Assembly: GCF_028689845.1 (NCBI RefSeq)
Contig: NZ_JAQVCH010000005.1
Coordinates: forward strand, 53,147 to 117,146
DNA length: 64,000 bases
Direction of reading: 5' to 3'
From: Flavobacterium sp.
GTDB taxonomy: Bacteria; Bacteroidota; Bacteroidia; Flavobacteriales; Flavobacteriaceae
Below are positions 26,854-36,030 of the stretch, in pieces. Below the pieces are notes generated by a model that saw only the letters and a program-made list of their open reading frames with translations, did not search any database and had not been told where the DNA came from. Position numbers and translations under genes: made by a program. Within the stretch, counting starts at the first letter, position 1. Every line of letters begins with the position of its first letter.

Positions 26854-28302
26854 ATGAACAAGCACAGTAAAGTCATCGATTTATTAAACAACACCCCTAT
26901 TCATACGGAAATTAGCGTTAAAGGATGGGTGAGAACTTTTAGAAACAATCAATTTATTGCCTTAAATGATGGTTCAACTATTCATAATATTCAATGTGTA
27001 GTTGATTTTGAAAATACTAAAGAAGAAATCTTAAAACGCATTACTACGGGAGCAGCAGTTTCCATTAAGGGTTCATTAATTGAAAGCAAAGGGGCTGGTC
27101 AGAAAGTTGAAATTCAAGTTAAAAGCATTGCTATTTTAGGCGATTCGGATCCAGACAAATTTCCGATGCAACCTAAAAAACATTCACTTGAGTTTTTAAG
27201 AGAAAACGCACATCTTCGCGTGCGAACGAATGCTTTTGGAGCGATTATGCGGGTACGATCTACCTTAGCATTTGCCGTTCATCAGTATTTTCAAGAGCGA
27301 GGTTTCTTTTATGTCAACACCCCAATCATTACTGGTTCAGACGCAGAAGGGGCTGGAGAAATGTTTAAAGTAACCGCTCTGCCATTCGACAAAACACCAA
27401 GAACCGAAGAGGGAAAAGTAAATTATAAAGAAGATTTTTTTGGAAAAGAAACTAATTTAACCGTTTCTGGTCAATTAGAAGCGGAAGCTTATGCCATGGC
27501 TTTAGGTCAAGTATATACTTTTGGCCCTACGTTTAGAGCAGAAAATTCAAATACTTCACGGCATTTAGCAGAGTTTTGGATGATCGAACCCGAAGTTGCT
27601 TTCAATGAGTTGGCGGACAATATGGATTTAGCCGAAGATTTTATTAAATATGTAATTAAATATACTGTTAATAAACACCAAGATGATTTAAAATTCTTGG
27701 AGCAACGTCTTTTAGACGAAGAAAAAAACAAACCACAAGCCGAACGAAGTGAAATGACTTTGTTAGAAAAGCTTAACTTTGTATTAGAGAATAATTTTAA
27801 ACGGGTTACGTATACCGAAGCAATTGATATTTTACGCAATTCTAAACCTAATAAAAACAAAAAATTTAACTATCTTATCGACGAATGGGGTGCCGATTTA
27901 CAAAGTGAGCACGAACGCTTTTTGGTAGAAAAACACTTTAAATGTCCGGTAATTTTATTTGATTATCCAGCAAAAATCAAAGCATTTTACATGCGTTTGA
28001 ATGACAATACAGAGCCTGGAAAAGAAACAGTTAGAGCTATGGATATTTTATTTCCTGGTATTGGCGAAATTGTTGGCGGCTCTCAACGGGAAGAACGTTA
28101 TGATGTTTTAGTTGAAAAAATGAAAGCTTTGGGCATAGACGAAGAAGAATTGTGGTGGTATTTAGATACTCGAAAATTCGGAACGGCAGTTCATTCTGGT
28201 TTTGGATTAGGATTTGAACGGTTAGTGCTTTTTATTACCGGAATGACCAATATTCGTGATGTGATTCCTTTTCCAAGGACACCACAGAACGCAGAGTTCT
28301 AA
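26854..28302 (+). CDS. asnS: Asparaginyl-tRNA synthetase
   Basis: Class IIb synthetase charging tRNA-Asn. The 482 residues comprise an N-terminal OB-fold anticodon-binding domain (residues about 15-105, [20 protein letters not shown]) and a catalytic domain with motif 2 [23 protein letters not shown] near residue 222 and motif 3 [12 protein letters not shown] near residue 450. It ends 84 bases before rpoN, with an AAAGTTT-type repeat in between. Confidence 0.96.
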   Translation: MNKHSKVIDLLNNTPIHTEISVKGWVRTFRNNQFIALNDGSTIHNIQCVVDFENTKEEILKRITTGAAVSIKGSLIESKGAGQKVEIQVKSIAILGDSDPDKFPMQPKKHSLEFLRENAHLRVRTNAFGAIMRVRSTLAFAVHQYFQERGFFYVNTPIITGSDAEGAGEMFKVTALPFDKTPRTEEGKVNYKEDFFGKETNLTVSGQLEAEAYAMALGQVYTFGPTFRAENSNTSRHLAEFWMIEPEVAFNELADNMDLAEDFIKYVIKYTVNKHQDDLKFLEQRLLDEEKNKPQAERSEMTLLEKLNFVLENNFKRVTYTEAIDILRNSKPNKNKKFNYLIDEWGADLQSEHERFLVEKHFKCPVILFDYPAKIKAFYMRLNDNTEPGKETVRAMDILFPGIGEIVGGSQREERYDVLVEKMKALGIDEEELWWYLDTRKFGTAVHSGFGLGFERLVLFITGMTNIRDVIPFPRTPQNAEF

Positions 28303-28317
28303 TAGTTGATTAAGGTT

Positions 28318-28368
28318 TAAAGTTTAAGGTTGTCGAACTCACCACAACTTGAAACTTGAAACTTGAAT
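28318..28368. repeat. AAAGTTT-family inverted repeat between asnS and rpoN
   Basis: Left arm GTTTAAAGTTTAAGGTTGT (from about 28315) and right arm ACAACTTGAAACTTGAAACT (about 28339-28358) form an imperfect palindrome with tandem 7-base AACTTGA units. It belongs to the same family as repeat B in leuS and the copy at 40325-40384. Confidence 0.7.
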
Positions 28369-28385
28369 CTTTTAAAAAAACAATC

Positions 28386-29849
28386 ATGTTAAAACACAGT
28401 TTACAATTCAAATTATCTCAAAAATTATCTCCTCAACAAATTCAGTTGATGAAGTTAATTCAATTGCCTACGCAGGCTTTTGAACAACGTTTAAAGGAGG
28501 AAATGAATGAAAATCCAGCTTTAGAAGGCGGAAAAGAGGAAGATGAGTTTGCTGATGAATATGAAAAAGAAGAGTTTGATGATTATGAAGAGGATGAATA
28601 TGAACATATTGATGCAGAAGATATCAATATTGACGAATATTTAAGCAACGACGAAACACCAGAATATAAGTTACAAGCCAATAATTATAGCGATGATGAT
28701 GAAGAACGAGAAACACCTTTAGTGGCACCGGTCACTTTTCATCAAGATTTAATTAACCAATTAAATACCTTTATCTTAACTGATGAAGACCGCGATATTG
28801 CTGAGTTTTTAGTGGGAAGTATCGATGACATGGGTTATATTAGAAGAACAGTAGCTGACATTGTGGATGACTTAGCTTTTACACAAGGAATTTATACTGA
28901 TGAAGAAAATGTCTTGCGAATTTTACACGTCGTTCATGAATTAGAACCAGCTGGCGTAGGTGCTCGTGACCTGCAAGAATGTTTGCTATTACAGTTAAAA
29001 CATAAAACACCAACGGAATATGTCGATTTAGCAATCAACATTATCGAAAATCAATTTGAGCAGTTTTCCAAAAAACACTATGATAAATTGCTTCAAAAAT
29101 ATGGTGTTTCGCAAGAACAACTTAAAAAAGCGGTTGAAGAAATTGAAAAATTAAACCCTAAACCAGGTGGTGCTTTTGCTGGGAATAATAAAATTGTTGA
29201 ACATGTTGTGCCCGATTTTACTATACGAATTGTAGAAGGAGAATTAGAACTTTTGTTAAATGGCAGAAATGCACCGGAGCTTCATGTTTCAAAAGATTAT
29301 CAAGACATGTTGCGGACTTATAAAGATTCGCGGGATAAATCGAATAATCAAAAAGATGCGGTTCAATTTATTAAACAAAAATTAGATTCGGCAAAATGGT
29401 TTATTGATGCCATTAAACAAAGGCAAGAAACTTTGTTTGTCACGATGAATGCCATTATGCATTACCAACAAGAGTTTTTTTTAGACGGTGATGAAACCAA
29501 GCTTCGTCCGATGATTTTAAAAGATATCGCAGAAATGGTTGATTTAGATATTTCTACTATTTCGCGTGTTGCGAATAGTAAATATGTAGATACACCCTAC
29601 GGCACAAAATTGATTAAAGAATTCTTCTCCGAAGCAATGAAAAATGACCAAGGGGAAGATGTTTCCACCTTAGAAATTAAAAAAATATTACAAAATATTA
29701 TTGAAGACGAAGACAAAAAGAAACCTCTTCCCGACGATCAATTAGCAGATATTTTAAAAGAAAAAGGATATCCTATTGCCAGAAGAACAGTGGCAAAGTA
29801 TCGTGAACAATTAGAGATTCCAGTTGCTCGCATGCGAAAGAAAATATAA
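28386..29849 (+). CDS. rpoN: RNA polymerase sigma-54 factor
   Basis: Alternative sigma factor requiring enhancer-binding ATPases for open-complex formation. From the ATG at 28386 (MLKHSLQFKLSQKLSPQQ) the 487 residues show region I (LSPQQIQLMKLIQLP), a strongly acidic region II (residues about 49-90), the core-binding domain, a helix-turn-helix (VDLDISTISRVANSKYV near residue 385) and the RpoN box ARRTVAKYRE near residue 467. The ATG at 28356 lies in the intergenic repeat and is rejected. No enhancer-binding protein is encoded in this window. Confidence 0.95.
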   Translation: MLKHSLQFKLSQKLSPQQIQLMKLIQLPTQAFEQRLKEEMNENPALEGGKEEDEFADEYEKEEFDDYEEDEYEHIDAEDINIDEYLSNDETPEYKLQANNYSDDDEERETPLVAPVTFHQDLINQLNTFILTDEDRDIAEFLVGSIDDMGYIRRTVADIVDDLAFTQGIYTDEENVLRILHVVHELEPAGVGARDLQECLLLQLKHKTPTEYVDLAINIIENQFEQFSKKHYDKLLQKYGVSQEQLKKAVEEIEKLNPKPGGAFAGNNKIVEHVVPDFTIRIVEGELELLLNGRNAPELHVSKDYQDMLRTYKDSRDKSNNQKDAVQFIKQKLDSAKWFIDAIKQRQETLFVTMNAIMHYQQEFFLDGDETKLRPMILKDIAEMVDLDISTISRVANSKYVDTPYGTKLIKEFFSEAMKNDQGEDVSTLEIKKILQNIIEDEDKKKPLPDDQLADILKEKGYPIARRTVAKYREQLEIPVARMRKKI

Positions 29850-29854
29850 AGAAA

Positions 29855-30460
29855 TTGAAAAAAATTCTTCCCGTTTTCTCCTATATATTTCATCCGTTGT
29901 TCATTTCGGTTTATGCTGGTTTGTTCTATTTTACTTTATTTCATGATTTTTATGTGATTGAAGAAATCTACCTCTTTCTCATTCAAATCGTTATTATTAT
30001 GGTATTAATACCCATTTCGATGTTTTACCTACTCTTATCATTAGGCAAAATAGACAGTATAATGGCTGAGGAACTTTCGCAAAGAAAAATTCCGCTTTTG
30101 ATTAACTGTATATTATTGTTTATTTTAACGCAAAAGAGCGTCACATCAGACAGAATACCAGAATTGCATTATTTCTTTGTAGGAGGCATGTTTAGCTCAA
30201 TTCTAGCCTTTTTGTTTTTACTTCTAAAAAAGAAAGCAAGTTTACATATGTTAGGAATTGTTGCACTAACTTTTTTTGTAATCGGTGTTAGTCTGCATAT
30301 TGAAATTTCTTTGCTCTATACTATTGCCGCCTGCATTTTATTAATTGGATTTGTCGGCTCCTCTCGTTTGGCGATGAAAGCTCACACGCTGAGTGAATTA
30401 ACCTTAGGGTTTGTTTGTGGAGCATTGCCACAAATTTTCTTTTGGCCTTTTTGGTTATAA
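29855..30460 (+). CDS. Integral membrane protein, PAP2-like without catalytic motif
   Basis: 201-residue protein with about six hydrophobic helices, starting at a TTG 5 bases after rpoN. The last third (VGSSRLAMKAHTLSELTLGF) resembles the SR...H..E/D segment of membrane PAP2 phosphatases, but the first phosphatase motif (K......RP) is not visible. It may be a degenerate lipid-phosphatase relative; no function is assigned. It overlaps the convergent beta-barrel gene by six bases. Confidence 0.7.
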   Translation: MKKILPVFSYIFHPLFISVYAGLFYFTLFHDFYVIEEIYLFLIQIVIIMVLIPISMFYLLLSLGKIDSIMAEELSQRKIPLLINCILLFILTQKSVTSDRIPELHYFFVGGMFSSILAFLFLLLKKKASLHMLGIVALTFFVIGVSLHIEISLLYTIAACILLIGFVGSSRLAMKAHTLSELTLGFVCGALPQIFFWPFWL

Positions 30461-31138
30461 GATGTAAAACTGAAGTCCTAAGTGAATCAAGCTAACATCT
30501 AATGTATTGCTTCCAATCTTCACATTATCATACAGCGGATTAATGCCGTAGTAAGCATAAAAGTTCCACGTATTATAGCCAGAAGCTAAATAAACGCCAT
30601 ATTGCAAAGCATTAAGTTCTGGATTATTTTTAACAATACTATTTCCTTGACTCGAAATAAAACGCGATTCGTCATACAAAAGATAGCTCACTTTAAAGCC
30701 CGTATATAATCTAAAAAACTTATGACTTTGGGGTGTAGAGGTTCTCCATCTAAACTCGATGGGCAAATCGATATTTAATGTGGTAAATCTGTTTTTTCGA
30801 AAAGAAACATCCGACTCGATTATAGAATAAGTATAAACGCCTTCTTCTTCAACAACTAATAAATTTTGACTGTACGCTTGATAGGAAAACCCTAGACCTG
30901 CAGCAAAAGCAAAAGTTCGGTCTTTATTAATGGGCATATCACGCAAAAAGCCTAAATTTATACCTGGAGAAAATGTTTTTTGAGTTAATCCACTCGGTTT
31001 ATTTAGAAAAGTATTATAGGTAATTCCAACATAAAATTGGTCTTCGCGGTATTTTAAATCAACTTTTTTTTGGGAGGACAAAGTATCCTGACCCACCATA
31101 GCATAACAGAAAAAAAATAAAAATAGAGAGAGCCGCAT
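30455..31138 (-). CDS. PorT-like outer membrane beta-barrel protein
   Basis: 227-residue exported protein with a short signal peptide (to about residue 16) and alternating aromatic and polar strands ending in the terminal barrel residue pattern LGLQFYIL. It resembles the small barrel family annotated as porin/PorT in Bacteroidota; a specific role in the type IX secretion system is not supported by its context here. It follows the ExbD genes on the same strand but after a strong hairpin at 31169-31193. Confidence 0.72.
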   Translation of the reverse strand: MRLSLFLFFFCYAMVGQDTLSSQKKVDLKYREDQFYVGITYNTFLNKPSGLTQKTFSPGINLGFLRDMPINKDRTFAFAAGLGFSYQAYSQNLLVVEEEGVYTYSIIESDVSFRKNRFTTLNIDLPIEFRWRTSTPQSHKFFRLYTGFKVSYLLYDESRFISSQGNSIVKNNPELNALQYGVYLASGYNTWNFYAYYGINPLYDNVKIGSNTLDVSLIHLGLQFYIL

Positions 31139-31168
31139 ACACTATATTTAGAAAGTTAAAATTACAAA

Positions 31169-31193
31169 AAAAGCCACGCAATGCGTGGCTTTT
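31169..31193. terminator. Terminator at the end of the exbB-exbD operon
   Basis: Inverted repeat AAAAGCCACGC / GCGTGGCTTTT with a 3-base loop, flanked by A and T runs. It separates the operon from the downstream barrel gene. Confidence 0.8.
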
Positions 31194-31210
31194 ATCATAT
31201 AAAATTTGTT

Positions 31211-31684
31211 TTAATCTAATACACTTCCCTTTGTGGTGGTATAATTGATTTTTAACGCATCCATTTTTCTTAATTCTTGTTTTATTTCTCCAACAAGACC
31301 CATTTTAGCATCCTTATCAATTTTCAAAGAAGTTGTAAGAACTTTCTCTAATTCCGGATCTCTTGCAGCTCTTTCTGCTAAAATAAAATTTCTAATATCA
31401 GAAACAGCAGACAATCGATCGTTCAATTGAATACGAGCTCCTTCACCATATTGTTTTTGGTACTTTTGGTGAGGTTTCCCAGCAAAAATAAATATTACCC
31501 TATCTTTCTTTTCCAATTTGGTTACTTGGTCTGCTTTAGGCAAGTTATTTTGGATTTTTAAGTCATTGTCTTTCATTACGGTTGCAACCATAAAAAAGAA
31601 TAATAACATAAAAACGATATCTGGTAACGATGCCGTTGAAATGGCAGGAGTTCCTCCGTCTTTTTTCTTTTTAAATTTAGACAT
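31211..31684 (-). CDS. ExbD/TolR biopolymer transport protein (second copy)
   Basis: 157-residue protein with one N-terminal membrane helix (about residues 20-37) carrying the ExbD proton-relay aspartate in STASLPDIVFMLLFFFM, and a periplasmic domain of about 115 residues. It works with the TolQ/ExbB-type channel at 32761-33567 to couple the proton gradient to outer membrane transport or envelope functions. It lies 17 bases after the first exbD; the paralogues differ in the periplasmic domain. Confidence 0.9.
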   Translation of the reverse strand: MSKFKKKKDGGTPAISTASLPDIVFMLLFFFMVATVMKDNDLKIQNNLPKADQVTKLEKKDRVIFIFAGKPHQKYQKQYGEGARIQLNDRLSAVSDIRNFILAERAARDPELEKVLTTSLKIDKDAKMGLVGEIKQELRKMDALKINYTTTKGSVLD

Positions 31685-31701
31685 ACTTCTAAAATTTATA
31701 A

Positions 31702-32319
31702 TTAATTACGCTTCGGTTCAGCTTCAGATAATTTCTGAGGAAACAAGGTTTGAATATCTTTTATGATTGGCTCAATTTTATTACGTTGAGTTTCTGTCGT
31801 TTTCGGATCATCAAACATGGCCTCTAATTCTCTAAAGCTCTTGCCGTATCGAGCTAAACATTCTCTATCTCTTAAAAAATAATAGGCTGCTACTAATTCA
31901 TTTTGAACAGCGATATAGGCTTTATAAGAGGTTTCTGCATCATTTTGAAGGGAAATAATTGCTTTATCAGGATTATCAGATGAAAACTCATCTTTTAGTC
32001 CTTTACAATAAGTACAAGTACCATCTCCGCCATTATCAAGGAAATCAATCGCTTTCTGTCTTAAATCTTTTAATTCAACCAATTTATCTTCCACCAACAA
32101 TTGATCATTTCTGTTAATCAATACCGTGAAGATATTTTTCTCTTTAATGATGTTGTCTTCTGGTTTTTGGGTATCATCAATTGGAGGCAACTTACGATTA
32201 ATACCTTGATCTGTTTGGATTGTCGTAGTTACCAAGAAGAAAATTAACAGCAAGAATGCAATATCTGCCATAGATCCAGCATTCACTTCTGGTGGTGCAC
32301 TTCTGTTTTTTCTTGCCAT
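31702..32319 (-). CDS. ExbD/TolR biopolymer transport protein (first copy)
   Basis: 205-residue ExbD-like protein: a short basic N-terminus, one helix with the proton-pathway aspartate in AGSMADIAFLLLIFFLV (residues about 16-33), and a longer periplasmic domain with an insert containing a CTYCK cysteine pair (residues about 100-104) not shared with the second copy. It begins 3 bases after the small membrane gene upstream and is part of the exbB-DUF-exbD-exbD operon. Confidence 0.9.
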   Translation of the reverse strand: MARKNRSAPPEVNAGSMADIAFLLLIFFLVTTTIQTDQGINRKLPPIDDTQKPEDNIIKEKNIFTVLINRNDQLLVEDKLVELKDLRQKAIDFLDNGGDGTCTYCKGLKDEFSSDNPDKAIISLQNDAETSYKAYIAVQNELVAAYYFLRDRECLARYGKSFRELEAMFDDPKTTETQRNKIEPIIKDIQTLFPQKLSEAEPKRN

Positions 32320-32322
32320 GAT

Positions 32323-32742
32323 TTATTTTTTAATTCGTGTATATCCCGTGAAAAACATTAATAAAATAGCTACTAAAGCCAAAATATAAAATGCATTAAG
32401 TCCAGTACTGACCATTTTAGAAGCAAAAGCAGAAACTTCTCCTCCATCTTTCAAGGGAACTGCCGTACCATCTGCAAAAACAAATGCAATGACAAACACC
32501 CCAAGAAAAGCTCCAATGCTAATAAAAGTCTTTTTTAAGTCTCCTTTTTTTGCCATCAGACCTTTGATCATATAATATGCTACAAATACAATTGCAATAA
32601 TTAACATCACGTAGGCTACATAAATGATCGGTGTAATCATCCCACCGTCACTAGCATCTGACATCATGATGGTTGCCAAAAATACAATAGCAAGTACACT
32701 TAAGACCATTACCACTAATCTGGCTAACTTATTTAAGTTCAT
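32323..32742 (-). CDS. Small integral membrane protein in the exbB-exbD operon
   Basis: 139-residue protein with four predicted helices and a central basic loop (MAKKGDLKKTF). It lies 18 bases after exbB and 3 bases before exbD. I do not recognise a named family. Its fixed place within an ExbB-ExbD operon suggests an accessory subunit of the proton-driven complex, which is inference. Confidence 0.75.
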   Translation of the reverse strand: MNLNKLARLVVMVLSVLAIVFLATIMMSDASDGGMITPIIYVAYVMLIIAIVFVAYYMIKGLMAKKGDLKKTFISIGAFLGVFVIAFVFADGTAVPLKDGGEVSAFASKMVSTGLNAFYILALVAILLMFFTGYTRIKK

Positions 32743-32760
32743 AGTAATTGTTATTTAAAA

Positions 32761-33567
32761 TTATTTTTTGTTTTTGTAGTCTACTAGTATATCTACTAAA
32801 CTGATAGAAGCATCTTCCATATCGTTAACGATAGAGTCAATTTTTGCAATAATGTAATTATAAAACACTTGAAGAATCATCGCTACGATAAGTCCAAATA
32901 CCGTTGTTAATAACGCTACTTTAATACCACCCGCAACTAATGAGGCATCCATGTTTCCTGCTGCTTCAATTTTATCGAAAGCTTGAATCATCCCGATTAC
33001 TGTTCCCATGAACCCTAACATCGGAGCTAAAGCGATAAATAAAGAAATCCAAGATACATTTTTCTCTAATTGTCCCATTTGAACACCTCCGTAAGAAACT
33101 ACCGCTTTTTCAGCAGATTCTACTCCGTGATCGATACGGTCTAATCCTTGATAAAAGATAGACGCTACTGGCCCAGCTGTATTTCTACAAACTTCTTTTG
33201 CAGCATTTACACCTCCTGATTGAAGTGCATCTTCAACATCTTTTATTAATTTTTTTGAATTAGTTGTTGAAAGATTTAAATAAATGATTCTTTCAATTGC
33301 AATGGCCAAACCTAAAATCAAACACAATAAAACAATACCCATAAAGCCTGGACCCCCTTGGATAAATCTTTCTTTTAATTCTTGTGTAAACGATTTTTCA
33401 GCGGTTGCTGTTTCTTCATCTGCAACCATGTCAGTTGCTGTTTCCTCAACTGTAGCAGTAACAGTTTCTTCTACTGCTGGTTCAGTTGTTTGAGTGGAGT
33501 CTTGAGCTTGAACTGTTCCAAACGTCATTAGACCTGCGATTGCTAAAATAGAAAATAATTTCTTCAT
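32761..33567 (-). CDS. MotA/TolQ/ExbB proton channel protein
   Basis: 268-residue channel subunit. An N-terminal signal-like segment (to about residue 21) precedes an acidic and threonine-rich stretch (residues about 22-60). Helix 1 follows (GPGFMGIVLLCLILGLAIAI), and the paired helices characteristic of the family are LFIALAPMLGFMGTVIGMI and GIKVALLTTVFGLIVAMI. It pairs with the two ExbD proteins. The N-terminal extension is common in Bacteroidota ExbB. A TACCTTTA box upstream is a possible promoter. Confidence 0.92.
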   Translation of the reverse strand: MKKLFSILAIAGLMTFGTVQAQDSTQTTEPAVEETVTATVEETATDMVADEETATAEKSFTQELKERFIQGGPGFMGIVLLCLILGLAIAIERIIYLNLSTTNSKKLIKDVEDALQSGGVNAAKEVCRNTAGPVASIFYQGLDRIDHGVESAEKAVVSYGGVQMGQLEKNVSWISLFIALAPMLGFMGTVIGMIQAFDKIEAAGNMDASLVAGGIKVALLTTVFGLIVAMILQVFYNYIIAKIDSIVNDMEDASISLVDILVDYKNKK

Positions 33568-33651
33568 TGCTTTTGTTCTTAATTTTAATTAGTTAATCAG
33601 GTTAAAGGTATAAATTAATTTTTAAAAAAACACAAATTATAAAAAAATGAG

Positions 33652-33739
33652 CGGAGAGAAAGGGATTCGAACCCTTGATACCCTTTTGGAGTATACACAC
33701 TTTCCAGGCGTGCTCCTTCGACCACTCGGACACCTCTCC
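33652..33739 (-). tRNA. tRNA-Ser (GGA)
   Basis: 88-base class II tRNA. Acceptor arm GGAGAGG pairs with TCTCTCC, the D-arm region reads TGTCCGAGTGG, the anticodon stem CACGC/GTGTG encloses CTGGAAA (anticodon GGA at 33703-33705), a long variable arm follows (ACTCCAAAAGGGT), and the T arm contains GGTTCGAATCC. Discriminator G at 33652; CCA is not encoded. It reads UCU and UCC serine codons. Confidence 0.95.
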
Positions 33740-33815
33740 CACATCCATTACAATGCATTTCAAGGGAGCCAAATAACGAAAAAAATCTCACTTGGTAAAA
33801 TTTAATTTGTTATTT

Positions 33816-34847
33816 TTATGACAATTCTCCACGCAAGGGAGTTTCAAAAATGGTTTTGAACACTTTAGGTGAAACTTTTTGCCCTAATAAATACATTAAT
33901 TTAGTGACAGCAGCCTCTGTTGTGATATCTTTTCCGGATATAATTCCTATTTTTTTTAAATAAGTACTCGTTTCATATTGCCCCATATTCACACTTCCGC
34001 CTGAACATTGCGTCACATTGATAACGTAAATTCCGTTTTTTATTGCTTTTTTCAACAAAGAAATAAACCAATCTTCAGACGGTGCATTTCCAGCCCCATA
34101 GGTTTCAATAATTATTCCTTTTAAATTTGGCACATCGATTAATGCTGCAAAAATTGTTTCATTTAAACCCGGAAACATTTTTATTATTAACACATTTGAG
34201 TCCAATTCTGTGTGTACTTGTAATTTTTTGGCTCTTGTTTTGGTTAAAATTGTTTCATTATTTACTTTTAAATGCACCCCCGACTCTGCTAATGCTGGAT
34301 AATTTGGCGACGAAAAAGCATTAAAATGTTCTGCGTTTATTTTAGTTGTCCGGTTTCCGCGGTATAATTTATATTCAAAATACAAACAAACTTCCTGAAA
34401 AACAGGTTTCCCTTTTTTCTGAAGCGATGCAATTTGAATTGCAGTAATCAGGTTTTCTTTCGCATCTGTTCGCAAATCTCCAATAGGCAATTGAGAACCC
34501 GTAAAAACTACTGGCTTTGCTAAGTTTTCTAACATAAAACTCAAAGCAGAAGCCGAATAAGACATCGTGTCTGAGCCATGTAATATCACAAATCCATCAA
34601 AGCGATCATATTCGCGTTCAATAATTTTTGCCATTTCAACCCATTCGATAATACTCATATTAGAGGAATCGATTGGCTTTTCAAAAGAAATTGTTTCTAT
34701 AGCACAATCCAATTGCTTTAATTCTGGAATACGTTGCAGTAATTTTTTGAAATTAAACGCTTTTAACGCTCCTGTTTCAAAATCTTTCATCATACCGATT
34801 GTACCACCGGTGTAGATTAATAATATGTTAGCTTGTACTGGCATCAT
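33816..34847 (-). CDS. ansA: Type I (cytosolic) L-asparaginase
   Basis: Hydrolyses asparagine to aspartate and ammonia. The 343-residue product shows the nucleophile motif YTGGTIGM (first catalytic threonine near residue 16), the second active-site motif ILHGSDTMSYSASALSFML near residue 89, and AYGAGNAPS-type substrate loop residues near residue 247. It starts within the last 20 bases of the acyltransferase gene, which indicates translational coupling. The absence of a signal peptide supports a cytosolic type I enzyme. Confidence 0.92.
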   Translation of the reverse strand: MMPVQANILLIYTGGTIGMMKDFETGALKAFNFKKLLQRIPELKQLDCAIETISFEKPIDSSNMSIIEWVEMAKIIEREYDRFDGFVILHGSDTMSYSASALSFMLENLAKPVVFTGSQLPIGDLRTDAKENLITAIQIASLQKKGKPVFQEVCLYFEYKLYRGNRTTKINAEHFNAFSSPNYPALAESGVHLKVNNETILTKTRAKKLQVHTELDSNVLIIKMFPGLNETIFAALIDVPNLKGIIIETYGAGNAPSEDWFISLLKKAIKNGIYVINVTQCSGGSVNMGQYETSTYLKKIGIISGKDITTEAAVTKLMYLLGQKVSPKVFKTIFETPLRGELS

Positions 34848-35970
34848 GATAATTCAACTGATTGCTCACAGGGTTGGAATACATCGCTAAAAAACTTTCA
34901 ACCATAACTTGATTTGAGACATCGATTTTCATCTCTAAACGTCGTTCAAACAACGATTTTTCGGTTTCTGTATATAAATGTTGGTGTTGATTGGTCTGGT
35001 GCAAAATATCATACGCAATATAATTGGTTGGCCAAAGCCTATAGGAACTCAATATTGACTCGTCTATCGCTTGAGCAACTGCTTGAATTTGCTTATTACT
35101 ATTCTCTTGCGTCTTTTTAATTTCTTCTATTTCTTGGTCTAGCACATCACCTACATGAATGTGAATTCGTTTCTTCTGTCCCATGATTCCGCTGAGCAAG
35201 GTTATAAAATCTTCATTTTTTTCTTTAATGTAAATTTCATTATTGGCTTCTGCCATCAATTGTGGCATTTTTAAGGCATCTGTCGGATCATATTCATACG
35301 ATATAGAAACCGGAACAATTTTAATTTTCTTAAAATAATCCAACACATTGTCTTCATCAGAACCCATTCCGAGCATTTTTAAAACCCCTTGATGCGTTGC
35401 ATCATTGCCATCTTTGGTTCTTCCCTCGCGTTGAGCAATCCAAACGGAACGGTTTTCTCTTAACAATAATTGCCTAATATATTCAGACATTAATTTAGAG
35501 CTTTGCAGCAATTCTCTCGGCGACAATCCTCGAAGCACTAAAAAATTACGGTTGAGTTTAGACAATTTTAAAAGAAAATCCTTCTTCACTAAATTATCTC
35601 CAATTGCCGAAGCAGTCATAATTAACCCATGGTCATACAAGCAGACATTTAATAGAGAAGTGTCTAAAATAATATCACGATGATTCGATATAAAAAGATA
35701 GGAGGTGTTTTTATCTAGCTTTTCAAAACCAGAAGTTGTCAATCCTTCTGAACTTCGTTGCAACACTTTCTGTACCGATTGATAAATAAAATTAATTTGA
35801 AAATCGCGAATAGAATGTGTCTTCTCAAGTTGTTCTTTCCAAACTGATTCTTCTACTTCTGGAAAAGCAAAATTCATCAAGGCCTTCATCATCGGATGAT
35901 GAATTACAGAACAAATTCCTTCATTTACTTCACTGTCGTAATAAGGACGGATAGAATCAAAAATTGGCAT
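34828..35970 (-). CDS. PlsC-type lysophospholipid acyltransferase
   Basis: 380-residue acyltransferase of the glycerol-3-phosphate / lysophospholipid family. The catalytic HxxxxD is NHRDIILD near residue 96, and the glycerophosphate-binding block is FLVLRG...IRQLLLRENRSVWIAQREGRTKDG near residue 155-190. There is no clear membrane helix. It is larger than typical PlsC (about 240) through a C-terminal domain of about 120 residues; Bacteroidota homologues of this size are usual. It is coupled with ansA. Confidence 0.85.
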   Translation of the reverse strand: MPIFDSIRPYYDSEVNEGICSVIHHPMMKALMNFAFPEVEESVWKEQLEKTHSIRDFQINFIYQSVQKVLQRSSEGLTTSGFEKLDKNTSYLFISNHRDIILDTSLLNVCLYDHGLIMTASAIGDNLVKKDFLLKLSKLNRNFLVLRGLSPRELLQSSKLMSEYIRQLLLRENRSVWIAQREGRTKDGNDATHQGVLKMLGMGSDEDNVLDYFKKIKIVPVSISYEYDPTDALKMPQLMAEANNEIYIKEKNEDFITLLSGIMGQKKRIHIHVGDVLDQEIEEIKKTQENSNKQIQAVAQAIDESILSSYRLWPTNYIAYDILHQTNQHQHLYTETEKSLFERRLEMKIDVSNQVMVESFLAMYSNPVSNQLNYHDASTS

Positions 35971-36030
35971 TTATGAATTGTTTAATTGTACAAATGAACA
36001 AAAAAAATGTGACTTTTATGAATTAATAAA

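Noticed and set aside
28356..28385. Upstream ATG for rpoN
   Set aside because: It lies in the AAAGTTT repeat, and the conserved region I begins at the ATG at 28386.
30455..31138. Calling this gene porT of the type IX secretion system
   Set aside because: Only general barrel features match; no T9SS partner gene is nearby.
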